Source of the DNA: Chrysochromulina parva
Lineage: Eukaryota > Haptophyta > Prymnesiales > Chrysochromulinaceae
Direction: 5' to 3'
DNA length: 31,068 bases
NCBI GenBank assembly: GCA_002887195.1
Contig: PJAB01000277.1
Span: 1 to 31,068 of the forward strand
Below, piece after piece: positions 17,689 through 27,731 of the stretch. The notes under the pieces were generated by a model, which saw nothing but the letters and a program-made list of their open reading frames with translations, was not told the DNA's origin and did no database searches. Both the position numbers and the translations under genes were made by a program. How positions within the stretch are numbered: the stretch's first letter is position 1; the number at the start of each line of letters is the position of its first letter.

Positions 17689-18092
17689 GACGAGGGACCA
17701 TCGGAGACGTCGGGCGGCGCGGGTCCGCGGGTCCCCGCCGGCCGACGGCGCGCGCGCGACGGCGCGACGGCGCGAGCAGCCACCTCCCTAAAACCGTCGA
17801 TTACCGCCACCAACCTCTCCGATGATCACCATCATCATCACCGGCGCGCGCCAGGTGCCAATAGCCAACGTCATCATCACGTCCGGACCCAGCTGTCCGG
17901 ACAGCACCACCGTCGCTCCTCCAAGACCACCAGTTTATGTGTTTTAATGAACATGCAGTGATGCCGGTGGCATGGCGCTGCCGGTACCGCCCGGGTGCAA
18001 CATAGAGACGTGCGAGGCTGAGTAGACGAAGTGCGAAGATATCAAACGTAACCGTACCGGTACCGGGTACTCGCATTCACACGAAGACCCCG
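17689..18092. other. Intergenic, tandem genes
   Basis: 404 bp. Contains CATCATCATCAC-type repeats (17828 and 17870), the palindromic pair GTCCGGAC (17881 and 17896), and a GGTACC-rich stretch (18050-18068) just before the next start. No RNA gene is seen. Confidence 0.45.
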
Positions 18093-19274
18093 ATGGGCGG
18101 CGACAGCGAGGCCAAGGCCGAGGCGAATCCGTCCGTGACCGCGCTCCTGCGGGTGCGCATGGCGTGCTCCGCGCTGTGCGCCTTCGTGCGCAAACGGCTC
18201 GCGTGGCTCGTGGCCGTCGCCGCGCTGCTGAGCAACGTGCTCGTCTACCGGAAAATGTCCTTCAGATGCCCGGCAATGCACCTGTGCGTGCCCAACCATG
18301 TAGGCGGCAGCCCGTCGTCCGCCACACCGTACATTGAGTACTCCGAAGTGACGAGCAGCGCCGCCATCTACCGCGTATCGGCGCTCCTCAAGACGGTGCA
18401 GACGCCATACCAGCTCGTGCAGGTGTACGAGACGTTTTTCTTCGGCAAGATCCTGACCATTGATGGTGCGCTCATGATCACCGAGCGCGACGAGTCCAAC
18501 TATCACGAGAGCCTTGTGCACACGACGCTCGCGTACCTGCCCGAGGCGCGGCGGGTGCTGGTCGTGGGTGGCGGCGACGGCGGCACCGTGACGCAACTCG
18601 TGAAGTACCCTAACCTCGTCGAGGTCGTATGGGTCGAGATCGACGAGGTGGTGATCCAATTCGCCAAGGATTTCTTCCCACGCCAAACCCGCGCGCTCCA
18701 AGACCCGCGCGTGCGCCTGGTCGTTCAGAACGCCGCCACGTTTGTGCAGGAGGCGCGATATCCAATAACAGGCGTCAACAATGGCACCTTCGATGCCATC
18801 CTGATCGACTCCACCGACTTCAACGCGGCCCAGCCGCTCTTCACGGGCAACTTCTACGCCGACTGCAAGGCGCTACTCGCGCCGCGTGGCGTGCTCGCCT
18901 TCAACCTGGATTCGCCGCAGTGGGGGCAGGTGCGTGTGGCGTCAGGCGCGGATCAAATGAGCCGGCTGTTTCGTCATGCCTATGTCTTCCAGGTGTACCA
19001 GCCTACCTACGCCTCGGGGCACTACTCGTTCATGATGGCCTCTGACCAGATCCACCCCTTCCAGACAAAGCTGGATTGGGAGGCCTGGGAGCGAAAGCGG
19101 ATCCAGACCAAGTACTACAACCCTGATGTGCACTACGCGTCCTTTCTGCTGCCCACGCAGCTCCAGACTGTGCTGCCTGGCGTACCGCGGCTGCATCAGC
19201 TCGCCCCCACACTCTTCCCCAACTATGCCGTGCCCGGAGTGTTGCAGTGGCCAGTGCGAAGCAGTAGTGAGTAG
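18093..19274 (+). CDS. Spermidine-synthase-like aminopropyltransferase with N-terminal membrane anchor
   Basis: 393 residues, single exon. A hydrophobic segment at 36-52 (LAWLVAVAALLSNVLVY) precedes the catalytic region, so the enzyme is probably membrane-bound or targeted. The PABS core is clear: YQLVQVYETFFFGKILTIDG, ITERDESNYHESLVH, the nucleotide-binding VLVVGGGDGG (155-164), VEIDEVVIQFAKDFFP and FDAILIDSTDF (233-243). Family members move an aminopropyl group from decarboxylated SAM to a polyamine. The usual catalytic D-S-(S/T)-D-P continues with P-V/I-G-P-A; here Pro is replaced by Phe and the next residues are NAAQPLF, so the acceptor may differ or activity may be altered. The C terminus (KYYNPDVHYASFLLP) is typical of the bacterial-type subgroup. 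Confidence 0.85.
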   Translation: MGGDSEAKAEANPSVTALLRVRMACSALCAFVRKRLAWLVAVAALLSNVLVYRKMSFRCPAMHLCVPNHVGGSPSSATPYIEYSEVTSSAAIYRVSALLKTVQTPYQLVQVYETFFFGKILTIDGALMITERDESNYHESLVHTTLAYLPEARRVLVVGGGDGGTVTQLVKYPNLVEVVWVEIDEVVIQFAKDFFPRQTRALQDPRVRLVVQNAATFVQEARYPITGVNNGTFDAILIDSTDFNAAQPLFTGNFYADCKALLAPRGVLAFNLDSPQWGQVRVASGADQMSRLFRHAYVFQVYQPTYASGHYSFMMASDQIHPFQTKLDWEAWERKRIQTKYYNPDVHYASFLLPTQLQTVLPGVPRLHQLAPTLFPNYAVPGVLQWPVRSSSE

Positions 19275-19875
19275 AAGCAGCCATAACACATGTACGCATG
19301 GCGAAGCAACGCTGTACGCTCCCGCCATGGCTCCCGCGCGGGCGCGGGCGCACGAAAAGAATCCGCATTCAGATTCGAGATTGGTGATTGCAGTTTGCAC
19401 GGTTCGGCGCTCGAGCTCGGACGCACCCGTCGCGGCGCGTCACCGTTTCTCGACTCCGTTTCGGGACCGATTTAATCGCGATGTTTCATAGATCCGCAGG
19501 CGCCGACCGGCACGAAGCCGGCCACGATGCGCCATCGCGGTCCGTTGTATTACCAACGACAGCGGCACACACACGCTAGAACACACGTCGTAACATCACG
19601 CAGGTTGATTGACCGGTCGAATTCGCCACCGGGCGCGACTCGTGACCGACACGCACCGACCCCCGTACAGCGGACTACAGAAGAAGATGCTCACGCGGCT
19701 CCCAGGTGCTGGTTCCTACTCCCTGAGTGTGCTCCAAACGCAGTTATGCAAAGTGCCCTTCTACGTGACCTGTCCATGTTCCGTTCCGTCCAAAGGGCCC
19801 TCACGGCAAGCACACATGCCACCTGCGGAAGCACAACTGGCAGCCTTCCGCCCACATACCGCGCTGAAGGGGTGC
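19275..19875. other. Intergenic between convergent genes
   Basis: 601 bp holding the 3' ends of two convergent genes. Open frames in it are short, Arg/His-rich and lack domains. No repeat or RNA gene stands out. Confidence 0.5.
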
Positions 19876-20922
19876 TCATTGCATCTCCACCTCCGCGACC
19901 TTCTCCACCTTCGCGACTGTCTCCACTGGGATGCTGGTCGTCGCTGCGACTGGCGCGTCCTCGGCGATGTTGCGGAGCAGATTGCCAACCTTGAAGAGCC
20001 ACCACGGAAGGGCGAAAAAGTTGAGCATCAAGCACGTGATGATGACACTGTTCGTGGATCCACGCCAGTTGACGAAGCGCGTGACCTCGAAGGAAAAGTC
20101 AAGCACGCAGAAGAAGGCCACGACCAGCCCAAACCGGCCTACGTCCTTGGGGACCGTCGTGCTGCCCACACCGAGCCAGGCCGCGATGAGCATCGCAAAC
20201 AAGAGGAAGATGTCATCCATGGCAAACAGCCAGAGCGAACGGGACTGCACGACGATGTAGGTCATCTCGAGATTCTGTGCCGCGGTGATGCCACCATACT
20301 GGACTTCGTCCATAGCACTGCCATAGTCGCCGGCAGCGTCAGCGTCTGGACCAGGTGGGCTGAGCACTCTCCACGAGCTGGTAATCCATTCCGTCACCTG
20401 CGACGTGCCGATTTCAGAGACGAATTCCACCACGGTCAGCGCGGCCGTGAAGACGAACGCGAAGACGATGGAGTTGCCCGTGGTGACCTGTGCGTCGCCA
20501 TGGCCAAGATCGAGCAATTTGGCGAGGGCCGCCACCGGTGCGATGCTGAAGAACCAGCCCGCGATCGCGAAGGCCTGGCCGCATAGCAGGTTACCGCTGG
20601 CTTTGTGGCGCTGCTCCCAAACTTCGCGGAGCCGCGAGTCATCGAAGCGGTACTGGAAGCCGCAGTCCGTAAGTGAAGGATCGCCAAGGTTGACCGTATT
20701 GTACACCACCGTGCCGTTCGTGCCGTTACTGGCGACAACCACCGTGTTGTTCGGACACGTTAAGTCCGCGTAGGAGTCAAAGCTCAAGCCAATGCCGCCG
20801 TGTCCGTTTTCAAGCCCGCGGCCAACTGAGAACAGGAGCGCTCCAAAAGCAAAGCACATGGACGCGAGGTTCGCCTGGAAGGCGACAAAGCGAAGAGCTG
20901 CCTTCTCGTCCACTTTCGACAT
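19876..20922 (-). CDS. Six-span membrane protein, family not recognised
   Basis: 348 residues, single exon. Hydrophobic segments at about 14-34, 113-137, 150-170, 229-252, 262-280 and 291-312. The long first loop (35-112) carries two cysteines (56, 87) and three N-glycosylation sequons (58, 66, 69), which suggests it faces the lumen or exterior; a second loop (171-228) is polar. The C terminus is short with an imperfect VEKVAEVE repeat. Its layout could fit a small transporter or channel, but no signature is present. Head to head with the aquaporin gene. Confidence 0.75.
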   Translation of the reverse strand: MSKVDEKAALRFVAFQANLASMCFAFGALLFSVGRGLENGHGGIGLSFDSYADLTCPNNTVVVASNGTNGTVVYNTVNLGDPSLTDCGFQYRFDDSRLREVWEQRHKASGNLLCGQAFAIAGWFFSIAPVAALAKLLDLGHGDAQVTTGNSIVFAFVFTAALTVVEFVSEIGTSQVTEWITSSWRVLSPPGPDADAAGDYGSAMDEVQYGGITAAQNLEMTYIVVQSRSLWLFAMDDIFLLFAMLIAAWLGVGSTTVPKDVGRFGLVVAFFCVLDFSFEVTRFVNWRGSTNSVIITCLMLNFFALPWWLFKVGNLLRNIAEDAPVAATTSIPVETVAKVEKVAEVEMQ

Positions 20923-21221
20923 GGCAGCTCGCGCGCGCGGGGTGGGTGCAGGTCGAGAACGGCGGGTGGCTTCCTCGTTACCGGTAGGGACCTCCTCCTG
21001 CCCTGCGCGCCAAATCGAACGAAACGCAACGGCGGTTTCTAAAGATCGCCACTGTGCACTTCGAATCTTCAGGCGTCGTCATGGTCGTGATGTGTAAAAC
21101 AAGCGACTTCATCGTGTTAAATTGGATGAAACTCTTGCGTAAAAAATCCGAAATTCAATTTTCAAAAGCAGCGGCTGCCCGTGGGCTGCTGTGGGCGGCA
21201 GAAGGTCGAGAAACCAGTTCC
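20923..21221. promoter_or_regulatory. Shared divergent promoter, membrane protein / aquaporin
   Basis: 299 bp, the longest of the six head-to-head spacers. An A/T-rich patch at 21110-21170 (GTTAAATTGGATG, AAAAAATCCGAAATTC) lies about 50-110 bp before the aquaporin start. No exact TATA consensus. Confidence 0.4.
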
Positions 21222-22056
21222 ATGCAAATCTCCTTCGATTTGAGCCGCGAGCTCGTCATTGCCCTCTGGGCTGAATTCCTCGGGACCTTCATCTTCCAAT
21301 TCTTCGGTGGTACCGAGCAGGTTGGTCCCGTCAACGGCGTGGTCCTTACGGTGTGCATCTACATGACCGCAAAGTATTCGGGCGGAAACTTGAATCCGGC
21401 GGTGTCGGCGGGGCTCTGCCTGACCGGTATTCTGCCGCCGTTCAAGGCTGGGCTCTACGCTGTCGCGCAGATATCGGGCTCCATTGCCGCGGCCTTTCTC
21501 GCCGCTTTCATTGATCTTGATGAAAACCTGGACGCAGCAGGCCTCGACAACTGGGGAGAATACAAGATGCCATACCTTATTCCGCCTGGCTGCCACCGGA
21601 CGCTGCCCGACCGCGTACGTGGCTCTGTGTTCGTGCTCGAGATGCTCGGAACGTTCGTGCTGGTGGCCACCGTCCACGCCGTGGCAGTCGCGAAGCCTGG
21701 CTTCGGCGACCACGCCCCGTTTGCCATCGGTACGTGGCAAGTGACCAAACGCCGCCGGACCACCCGATCCCTTCTCACACCCCTTATGACGCTCCGGGAT
21801 TCGATGCCACGCTGCAGGTCTCGCGATCGTTGTAGTCGTTGGCGGCGCTGGCCACATTACGGGCGGTTTCTTCAACCCGGCGCGCTTCATCGGCCCTGCC
21901 CTCGTCTTCGGCTGCGATCTGCACAACGCGTGGCTCTACCTGATTGCGCAGCTTCTCGGCGGCGCACTCGCCTCCCTCAATCATACACGCATCCTCGAGA
22001 AGCTCACGCCCGCGCCACCACTCGCCAAGTCGGAAGTCGTTGTGGAGGTGCTGTAA
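21222..22056 (+). CDS. Aquaporin (major intrinsic protein)
   Basis: Exons 21222..21729 and 21818..22056, 248 residues. Two half-repeats are seen, each with an NPA box: GGNLNPAVSAG (N58-P-A60) and GGFFNPARFIGP (N189-P-A191, followed by the filter arginine R192). The second box is only reached by splicing ATCG/GTACGT to GCTGCAG/GTCTC, which restores PFAIG-LAIVVVVGGAGHITG. Helix 1 is ELVIALWAEFLGTFIFQFFGG; the helix 5 segment FVLVATVHAVAVAKPG carries a histidine at the position that lines the pore in water-specific aquaporins. Both boxes intact argues for water permeability; other solutes cannot be excluded. The loop at 98-135 is longer than usual. Start 21222 is chosen because the preceding in-frame codons are AT-rich promoter-like sequence. 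Confidence 0.93.
21730..21817 (+). other. Aquaporin intron, no repeats
   Basis: 88-nt intron with donor GTACGT and acceptor CACGCTGCAG, phase 1. It lacks the tandem units found in neighbouring genes and serves as an ordinary-intron comparison. Confidence 0.88.
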
Positions 22057-22462
22057 GAGCAGCCGACGAGGCCGGACTCGCTAAGATATGTTGAGGTCAC
22101 GCCGGCGTGCGGGCTTGAGCTCTGCTTATCGACGGCGTCGACTGCACGAAGGGACAGGGGGTAGGTTCCAACAATTGGCTCATGCATGCAACGGGGCACT
22201 TGCATGCAACGGGGCACTGTGCATATGTGCGCAAGATCATGTCGTGTGATGCAGGGAACGGGGCAGGTGGACCGGGGGCAGCTGGTTGCTCGGCAGCTTG
22301 GCGCCTTCGGCACGGCGTGTGTGAATCCTCTACACACCACATTTGGTTGAGAGGTTGACGGCTCGGAAGGGTCAAGGGTGTAGGCGCGTTTTTCTTTCCG
22401 TCTTTTGCGTCTAGATTCAGAGTTTTGCGCAAGCATTTTGAGCGGGCGCGCAAGCATTTTGA
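22057..22462. other. Intergenic with GCATGC tandem repeat and 21-bp direct repeat
   Basis: 406 bp. TGCATGCAACGGGGCACT is present twice in tandem at about 22182-22218. GCGCAAGCATTTTGA occurs at 22427-22441 and again at 22448-22462, so the second copy directly abuts the ATG of the next gene. A leader intron is possible but cannot be shown. Confidence 0.55.
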
Positions 22463-25400
22463 ATGCCGCCCGCTGTCCCTGACGCCTTTTTTATTCATGT
22501 GAATGGCTCTGGAAGCCAGGACGTAAAGATGTTGACCGACCAGAACGACATGGCGCTCATCAACGCCCTGCGACTTCTTGCCCGAGAAAAACAGGAAGCG
22601 GCTGGGCTGGCTGGTCCGGATGCAACCCAAGACCGAGCTGCCCATGCGCTACACATGACACGTTACGCCTCACTCGTGCGCGCAGGCGCGGAGCGGCTCA
22701 GGGCACCCACCGTGCTCGCGGCCGACGACGTGCACATGACGTCTCCGCGCACCCGGCTCATCGCCAATAGCCTGGCCTCGCGGCCGGCGACTTCGCGCTT
22801 GCAGAAGCCCATCGCGATATCGCGTCCGCTCTCGGCGCTCACCGCACGTCCATCGCTTTGCGAGTCCTCTATCTATCGGAACTTGGCCGGCAGCACGGCC
22901 AGCAGCGCGCTGCCGACGCCGGCAAAGCTTCGTCGGGGCCAGCGCGATCCCACAGATGCGAAGGAGCTCACCGACACGCTCACGATGAGCCTGTGCTCGG
23001 CGTCAGATTTGACATCGAGTGCGACGCTGCAGTACTCGCGGGCTGAGGCTGAGGGCGGCGCCCGCGGCGCCGGCGCGACCACAGTGAATGGCACGCCCTT
23101 CGGTGCGCCGTCATCGGCGTCGGCATCGGCGGCGCGCCAACCGCTGTCGCTGGCGCCGCCGAAGCCGTATTCGGTCGTGATGGCCTCCTGGCGCGAAGCC
23201 AACCAGACCGGCGACGAGCAGGTGCGCGCAGCCTTGGACGAGCTAGCCGCCACCGAAGAGAAGAAGCTCCTTGCGACCAAACGGCGCCTCGACGCGCTGC
23301 GTGAGCTCGCCGACGAGCGCCAGGCGGAGAAGAGGCTTTTGGAGCGCGAGTTCGAGGCCCTCAAGGAACGTCTCTTTGGCATGGGTGAGATGACAAGTGC
23401 CACTGATGACCTCGGATGACCTCGGATGATCTCTGATGGCCTCTGATGACCTCTGATGACCTCTGAGTGCCTCTCTCATCAGGCGTCGACCTGTCGGCCA
23501 CCGTCGACGAACGAGGAGAGGCCGAGGCGCGGTGCGAGGTGGCCTTGGAAGAGCTCACGAGTGTGGAGTCGGACTGTGCGACACTCATCTTCATGGAGGA
23601 GCGTCTGCGGCAGTATCGGCCGCACTACCCTCGAAAGCTCACGTACCTCCGCTCAAGCATACTCGAGGTCAACGAACGGCTCGAAAAGACGATCGTGGAC
23701 AGTGAGCTCGCGCTCGCGTCCGCGGAGCAATGGAAGGCGCGGCGGATGGCGGAGCACGTGCGCTTGAGAGCTCAGTCCGAGGAGCACGCGCGGCTGCGCA
23801 AGGAGCGCGCGGCCCAATTGCACGAAGCCGGCTCAGCGCGCCGTAAGAGGGCGATGGAACTGGTCGGCGCTGGAAATGGGAACATCATGGTCGGCGAGGC
23901 GACGACCGAGCGGCAGCGCGATGATCTCGGACAGGTAGTGGCCTTGGATAACGAAGCGCTCGAGTTCAACGTGACGGGCGAGGTAGCGAGGGCGGCCAAG
24001 CGGGCGGAACAAAACTACTATGACGCGAGCGTGCGCGTGGACTCAGCGCTGCGCGATTCGGGAGCGGCAGTGACCATCGCCCGAGCAGAGAAGCTCGAGC
24101 ACGAGCGCGGCTCGATTAGTCTTCGCACCGCGTTTGAGAAGATTGCGCTCGCGTGCGACGCGCCCGCAGCTCATGCGGCGCCCTTCAGCGCGCGCATGGC
24201 GCACGCGCTGCAGTACATTATGGACCAGCTCGAAGCACGAGAGACGTTTGAGGGGGTTGAGAGGGACCGCGTGGCCCTCATGGAACGGTCCAAGGAGAAG
24301 ATCATACGGCTGCAGCTCGATTTGGCAAGCGTCCGCGAGACGGGCGATGCGGCACGCGCCGAGTTTGACGAAACCCTCGACGCGGTCGCAGCGCGCATCT
24401 CGGCGGCAGAGGCGCGCTGCCGCGAGGCGCGCCGGGGGGTCGAGCGCGTAGAGGGGGTCGCCCTCGGGGCTGTCGCCTCCCTCGAGGCCTCGGCCGAAGT
24501 GCTCTCGAATCCCGTCGTGTGCAACCAGTTGCCCGACAAGGTGCGCGGTGCGGTGCTTCAGCGCACTCGGCAGCTGCTCGAGGTGCGCCGAGCGATGGAG
24601 AAGCTGCGCGCGCGCGAGACCGCTCCCGAGAAGACGGCGCGCTTTGCGGGCATCGAGCTCGGTGACTTGAAGCGGGAGGGCCATTCGCTCGACCAAGCTA
24701 CAGGTAGCAGCAGCGATGGCGGCGGCGGCGGCGGTGGCGCAGACTGTCGCGACACTCGCTCCGATGGCGGCTCAGTGATGGGGCCGCTGCGTCCGAATCC
24801 CCCGAAGCGCGCCCGATCGAATTGCTCGCAGTCAACGGTCGCTTCCTTTGCGTCGACGGCCGCGTCCTTGGCACTCGAGCAGACGCTCCCAGTCGAATCT
24901 TCGCGATCTTCGAGGCCCCAGCTCCGACGCCAAAAGTCGTCGGGGGCTAGCGACGGCAAGGCGAGCCTGAGCGTGCCATCGGACGGCAGTGCCATGACGT
25001 TCATCACACCGGCGCTCGCGGAGCTGCTCGGTATCAAACTGAGCGACGGTGACGAAGAGGGCACAGGCGTCGTCGACGGAGACGCGCAATCGGCCTCTGG
25101 GCCGACTCGACGTCGTCTGAGCTCGACCATCAGTCCGAGCAAAGCGCAGGCCACCAGCGGCGGCGCCAAGGGGGTAGATGCCGCCGCTGGGCCATCTGGC
25201 CAGCTCAAGAAGGTGAAGCTCTCGATGACGATGCCTCTGATGATCTCTGATTGCCTCTCTCATCTGGCCAGCTCAAGAAGGCGAAGCTCTCGATGAGTGC
25301 CCTCAAGATGGTCGAACCTGAGTGCATGCTGATTGCATGCTGATGGCCCTCCCTGATTGCATGCAGGTGAAGCTCTCGATGAGTGACCTCAAGATGGTCG

Positions 25401-25726
25401 AGGCCGTCATGTATGCCTCCGTCAACGAGAGTGCGCTGTGCGCGCTCATTCTGTCGATGGGCTGGGATGCTGACCAGATGGCCCAGCTGCGTCCGGAGCG
25501 CGCCCCTAGCCTGGAGGAGCCCAGTGCACGCGCCCGCAACAACCGCATCCCGCACCTGAGATTGCACGAGCTGCAACGGAATGGAGGGGCGACCTCGCCC
25601 ACCCAGCTGCCCGAGATCTCACCAGACGCCAAATTCAGCGCCCACGAGCTCAAGGCCTTTCAGGCGACCCTGCGCGCCGAGACTGCGGCCACAGCGGCAC
25701 AGGAGGCCAGGTGGCTCGAGGCGGAG

Positions 25727-25759
<33 letters not shown>

Positions 25760-26386
25760 GAGTACACCGAAGAGCCGGAGCCGGACAACGGCCAGTCCAT
25801 TGGCAGCAGCAGCAGCGCCGCCGTGCGCGCACCGGCCTCTGCCAGTTGGCAATACTCGGATCCCAAGCTGACGGATGCGCAGAAAAGGGCCCTTCTCGTG
25901 CCGATCGACACGGATGCCTCGAGCGGCTCGCTAGAGGCTCGCATGGCCTTTAAGCTACGCGAGTACAGCGTGCTGCGCGCCGAGCTCGGGGTGGCCGAGG
26001 CCAATAGGCGAGCCTCTCTCTCGCCCGAGCGCCGCACGCGCAGCAATCGGACCTCCAAGGAGGAGACGGGCGCTCAGCCAGGCGAGGCGCCGCCCGTCGC
26101 TGCGCCCTCGGCCGCCGGTGCTCAGGACGACGCGAATGGCGCCGTCGCGGGCGCCAGGATCCCCGTGCCGCCGGGCGGCACCGCGTCAGAGCGCCGTCGT
26201 GGGCGCCTCACCTCGATCGGCAGCCCTCGAGCTCTACCGACCGCCTCCGCACCCCCGCGGCGCCCTTTGCGCGCCACGCCGGAGAGAGGCGCCGCAGCGG
26301 GCGCCCCGCCACAGAGGCCAGCGGGTATCGGGGGGGGGCGGCCTCGCAGCCAGCAGACTCCCCGTGGACGCAAAGACGGGGACTGA
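22463..26386 (+). CDS. Large coiled-coil protein, three exons
   Basis: Exons 22463..23384, 23483..25212 and 25367..26386, 1,223 residues. The N-terminal ~230 residues are Ala/Ser/Arg-rich. A coiled coil starts near residue 255 (RAALDELAATEEKKLLATKR), crosses the first splice (EALKERLFGMG-VDLSATV) and continues through most of exon 2, with a notable block TLIFMEERLRQYRPHYPRKL and a helical pair around KVRGAVLQRTRQLLEVRRAM. Then comes a Ser-rich linker with a Gly run, and after the second splice (GQLKK-VKLSMSDLKMVEA) a helical segment NESALCALILSMGWDADQMA and an EAAAEAAAE repeat. The C terminus is Arg/Pro/Ala-rich. A cytoskeletal or ciliary role is possible, but I recognise no family. Intron 2 is exceptional (see repeat entry). 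Confidence 0.75.
23385..23482 (+). repeat. Coiled-coil gene intron 1: 10-nt repeats
   Basis: 98-nt intron (GTGAGA...CTCATCAG). From 23401 it is eight strict 10-nt units: CACTGATGAC, CTCGGATGAC, CTCGGATGAT, CTCTGATGGC, CTCTGATGAC twice, CTCTGAGTGC, CTCTCTCATC, followed by the acceptor AG. Confidence 0.92.
25193..25401 (+). repeat. Coiled-coil gene intron 2 with three copies of the exon junction
   Basis: Intron 25213-25366. Copy 1 (25193-25228) spans the exon 2 end and intron start. Copy 2 (25261-25315) lies wholly inside the intron and holds the complete unspliced junction; it matches copy 1 over 36 nt with a single difference, T25214 to C25282, which turns the donor GT into GC. Copy 3 (25367-25401) is the start of exon 3 and matches copy 2 over 35 nt with two differences. 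Between the copies lie CTGATTGC-type units, and GATTGCATGCAG forms the acceptor. Confidence 0.9.
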
Positions 26387-26881
26387 GAGGATGGTGCGCG
26401 GCGGTTCGAATTGTCAAATGGAAGAGAGCGGCAGGAGCGGGACGCCCGGGCGTGACGCCGTCGCGGACCCATCGCGCTTCTTACGCGCATGAGTACCCCA
26501 TGTGCCCATGCGAAGGTAATGCGAAGGATGCGACCACAGAGCACAGTGGACCCGGATGCCGGTGCGTCCACGTCACGTCGAGAAAGTGGTCATGCCTATG
26601 GCGTGATGCGGCGCGGGATAAGAAAACATGTTTTGACGATCAATGAGACCAGTTCGACACCCAAGCGTCCTCATACACACTACACAGCTCACAGCAGCTT
26701 GTACTCGCGCGCGACGTGTTACGCCAGCGGCCGTGCGCGAGCGCCGACCCGACCCGCTGGGCCCACACACACGGCCAGCCGTGGCCCGTGCCACTGTATA
26801 AGGAGGGGCCGCCAAGTGCAGAAGCTCATCGAAGAACCCATCTTTTGCGTCGAAGAACCCATCGGAGTGCCCTGTTCAAGT
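26387..26881. other. Intergenic between convergent genes
   Basis: 495 bp with no convincing frame, repeat or RNA gene. A TATAAGGAGG stretch occurs near 26797 with no gene start nearby. Confidence 0.5.
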
Positions 26882-27585
26882 TCACTCACCCTCGCCCGCA
26901 CTTCCCGCGACCCGTTTGAAATCTGCCATGTTCGTCTGCGCTAGGCCCGCACCCCACAGCTTGATGCCCGAGAGCGCCGTCGAGTCCTCGGCGCCCTGGT
27001 TGGCGTGGATGAAGAGGGTCAGCCGGTCGACGTTCTGGAACTTGACGAATTTGAGCTCCAAACGCTCGCCAAGCTGCTCCGCACCAATCAGCTCAATCTC
27101 CTGCTCCGCCACCTGTAGTTGACAGAAGCGTTCGCCGCAGTTGTGCAAGCACGAGTCGGGGCAAGCACGTCAGCAACTTCCCAACGGGGTGATGGGAACT
27201 CTTGAGCATGAGCACGCACCATGGACTCGCCGTCGCTGCAGTCCATTGACGGCTTGTTCACAAAGAGCTTCAAGCTCTTGGGCGCGCGGCCGTCGGCCGG
27301 GGCCTTGATGGCAATGGAGTGCACCTTCACCTTGGCCTTGAATGCAATTGATATTAGCAGCTGCTCGTCGGCATCCGACTCGACGATCATCAACTCCTGG
27401 TCACGAAGGCCTTGCTTGAGTAGAGACCCGACGGCGTCTGTCTTGGTCGCGTTCAACACCTCACAACCACTCCAATGGATGGACTCGAGCAGATCTTCCA
27501 TCGCGGCCGCGCCGTAGGCGGCGGGAGGTTGCGGAGCGGGAGCCGCCGGCCCGGAACTCGCCGCCGAGGCGACCTGCTTGGACAT
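26882..27585 (-). CDS. PITH-domain protein
   Basis: Exons 27585..27220 and 27112..26882, 198 residues. After an Ala/Pro-rich N terminus (1-28), the PITH domain fills residues about 30-185: DLLESIHWSGCEVLNATKTD, ESDADEQLLISIAFKAKVKV, LKLFVNKPSMDCSDGES, then (exon 2) KFVKFQNVDRLTLFIHANQG, SGIKLWG and the hallmark tail TNMADFKRVAGSAGEGE. In TXNL1 this domain docks on the 26S proteasome; here no thioredoxin domain precedes it, as in the PITHD1 type. The 107-nt intron (donor GTGCGT, acceptor AACTACAG) must be removed to join MDCSDGESM to VAEQEIELIG. Start 27585 (MSKQVA) is preferred; the frame is open to 27774, but that overlaps the divergent gene. Confidence 0.92.
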
Positions 27586-27731
27586 GGCCGCGATCGGTAC
27601 CGGTAAATCCTGCAAATCCCTTTTCGCACCGTGAAGTTCAGAGTTATACCCGTTGTCGATTCGCGCCGTCAATTCGAGCGGCTTTCGCGTCGCTTGTTTT
27701 GCGGCGGGAGAGAACCGCACCCGCCATACCA
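27586..27731. promoter_or_regulatory. Shared divergent promoter, PITH / Tudor-repeat gene
   Basis: 146 bp between start codons. No recognised box. Confidence 0.4.

Noticed and set aside
19609..20586. A 325-residue plus-strand open frame
   Set aside because: It runs antisense to the membrane protein, whose transmembrane periodicity is far more convincing.
26401..26425. GGTTCGAATT as a tRNA T-loop
   Set aside because: No matching T-stem, acceptor stem or anticodon arm could be paired around it.
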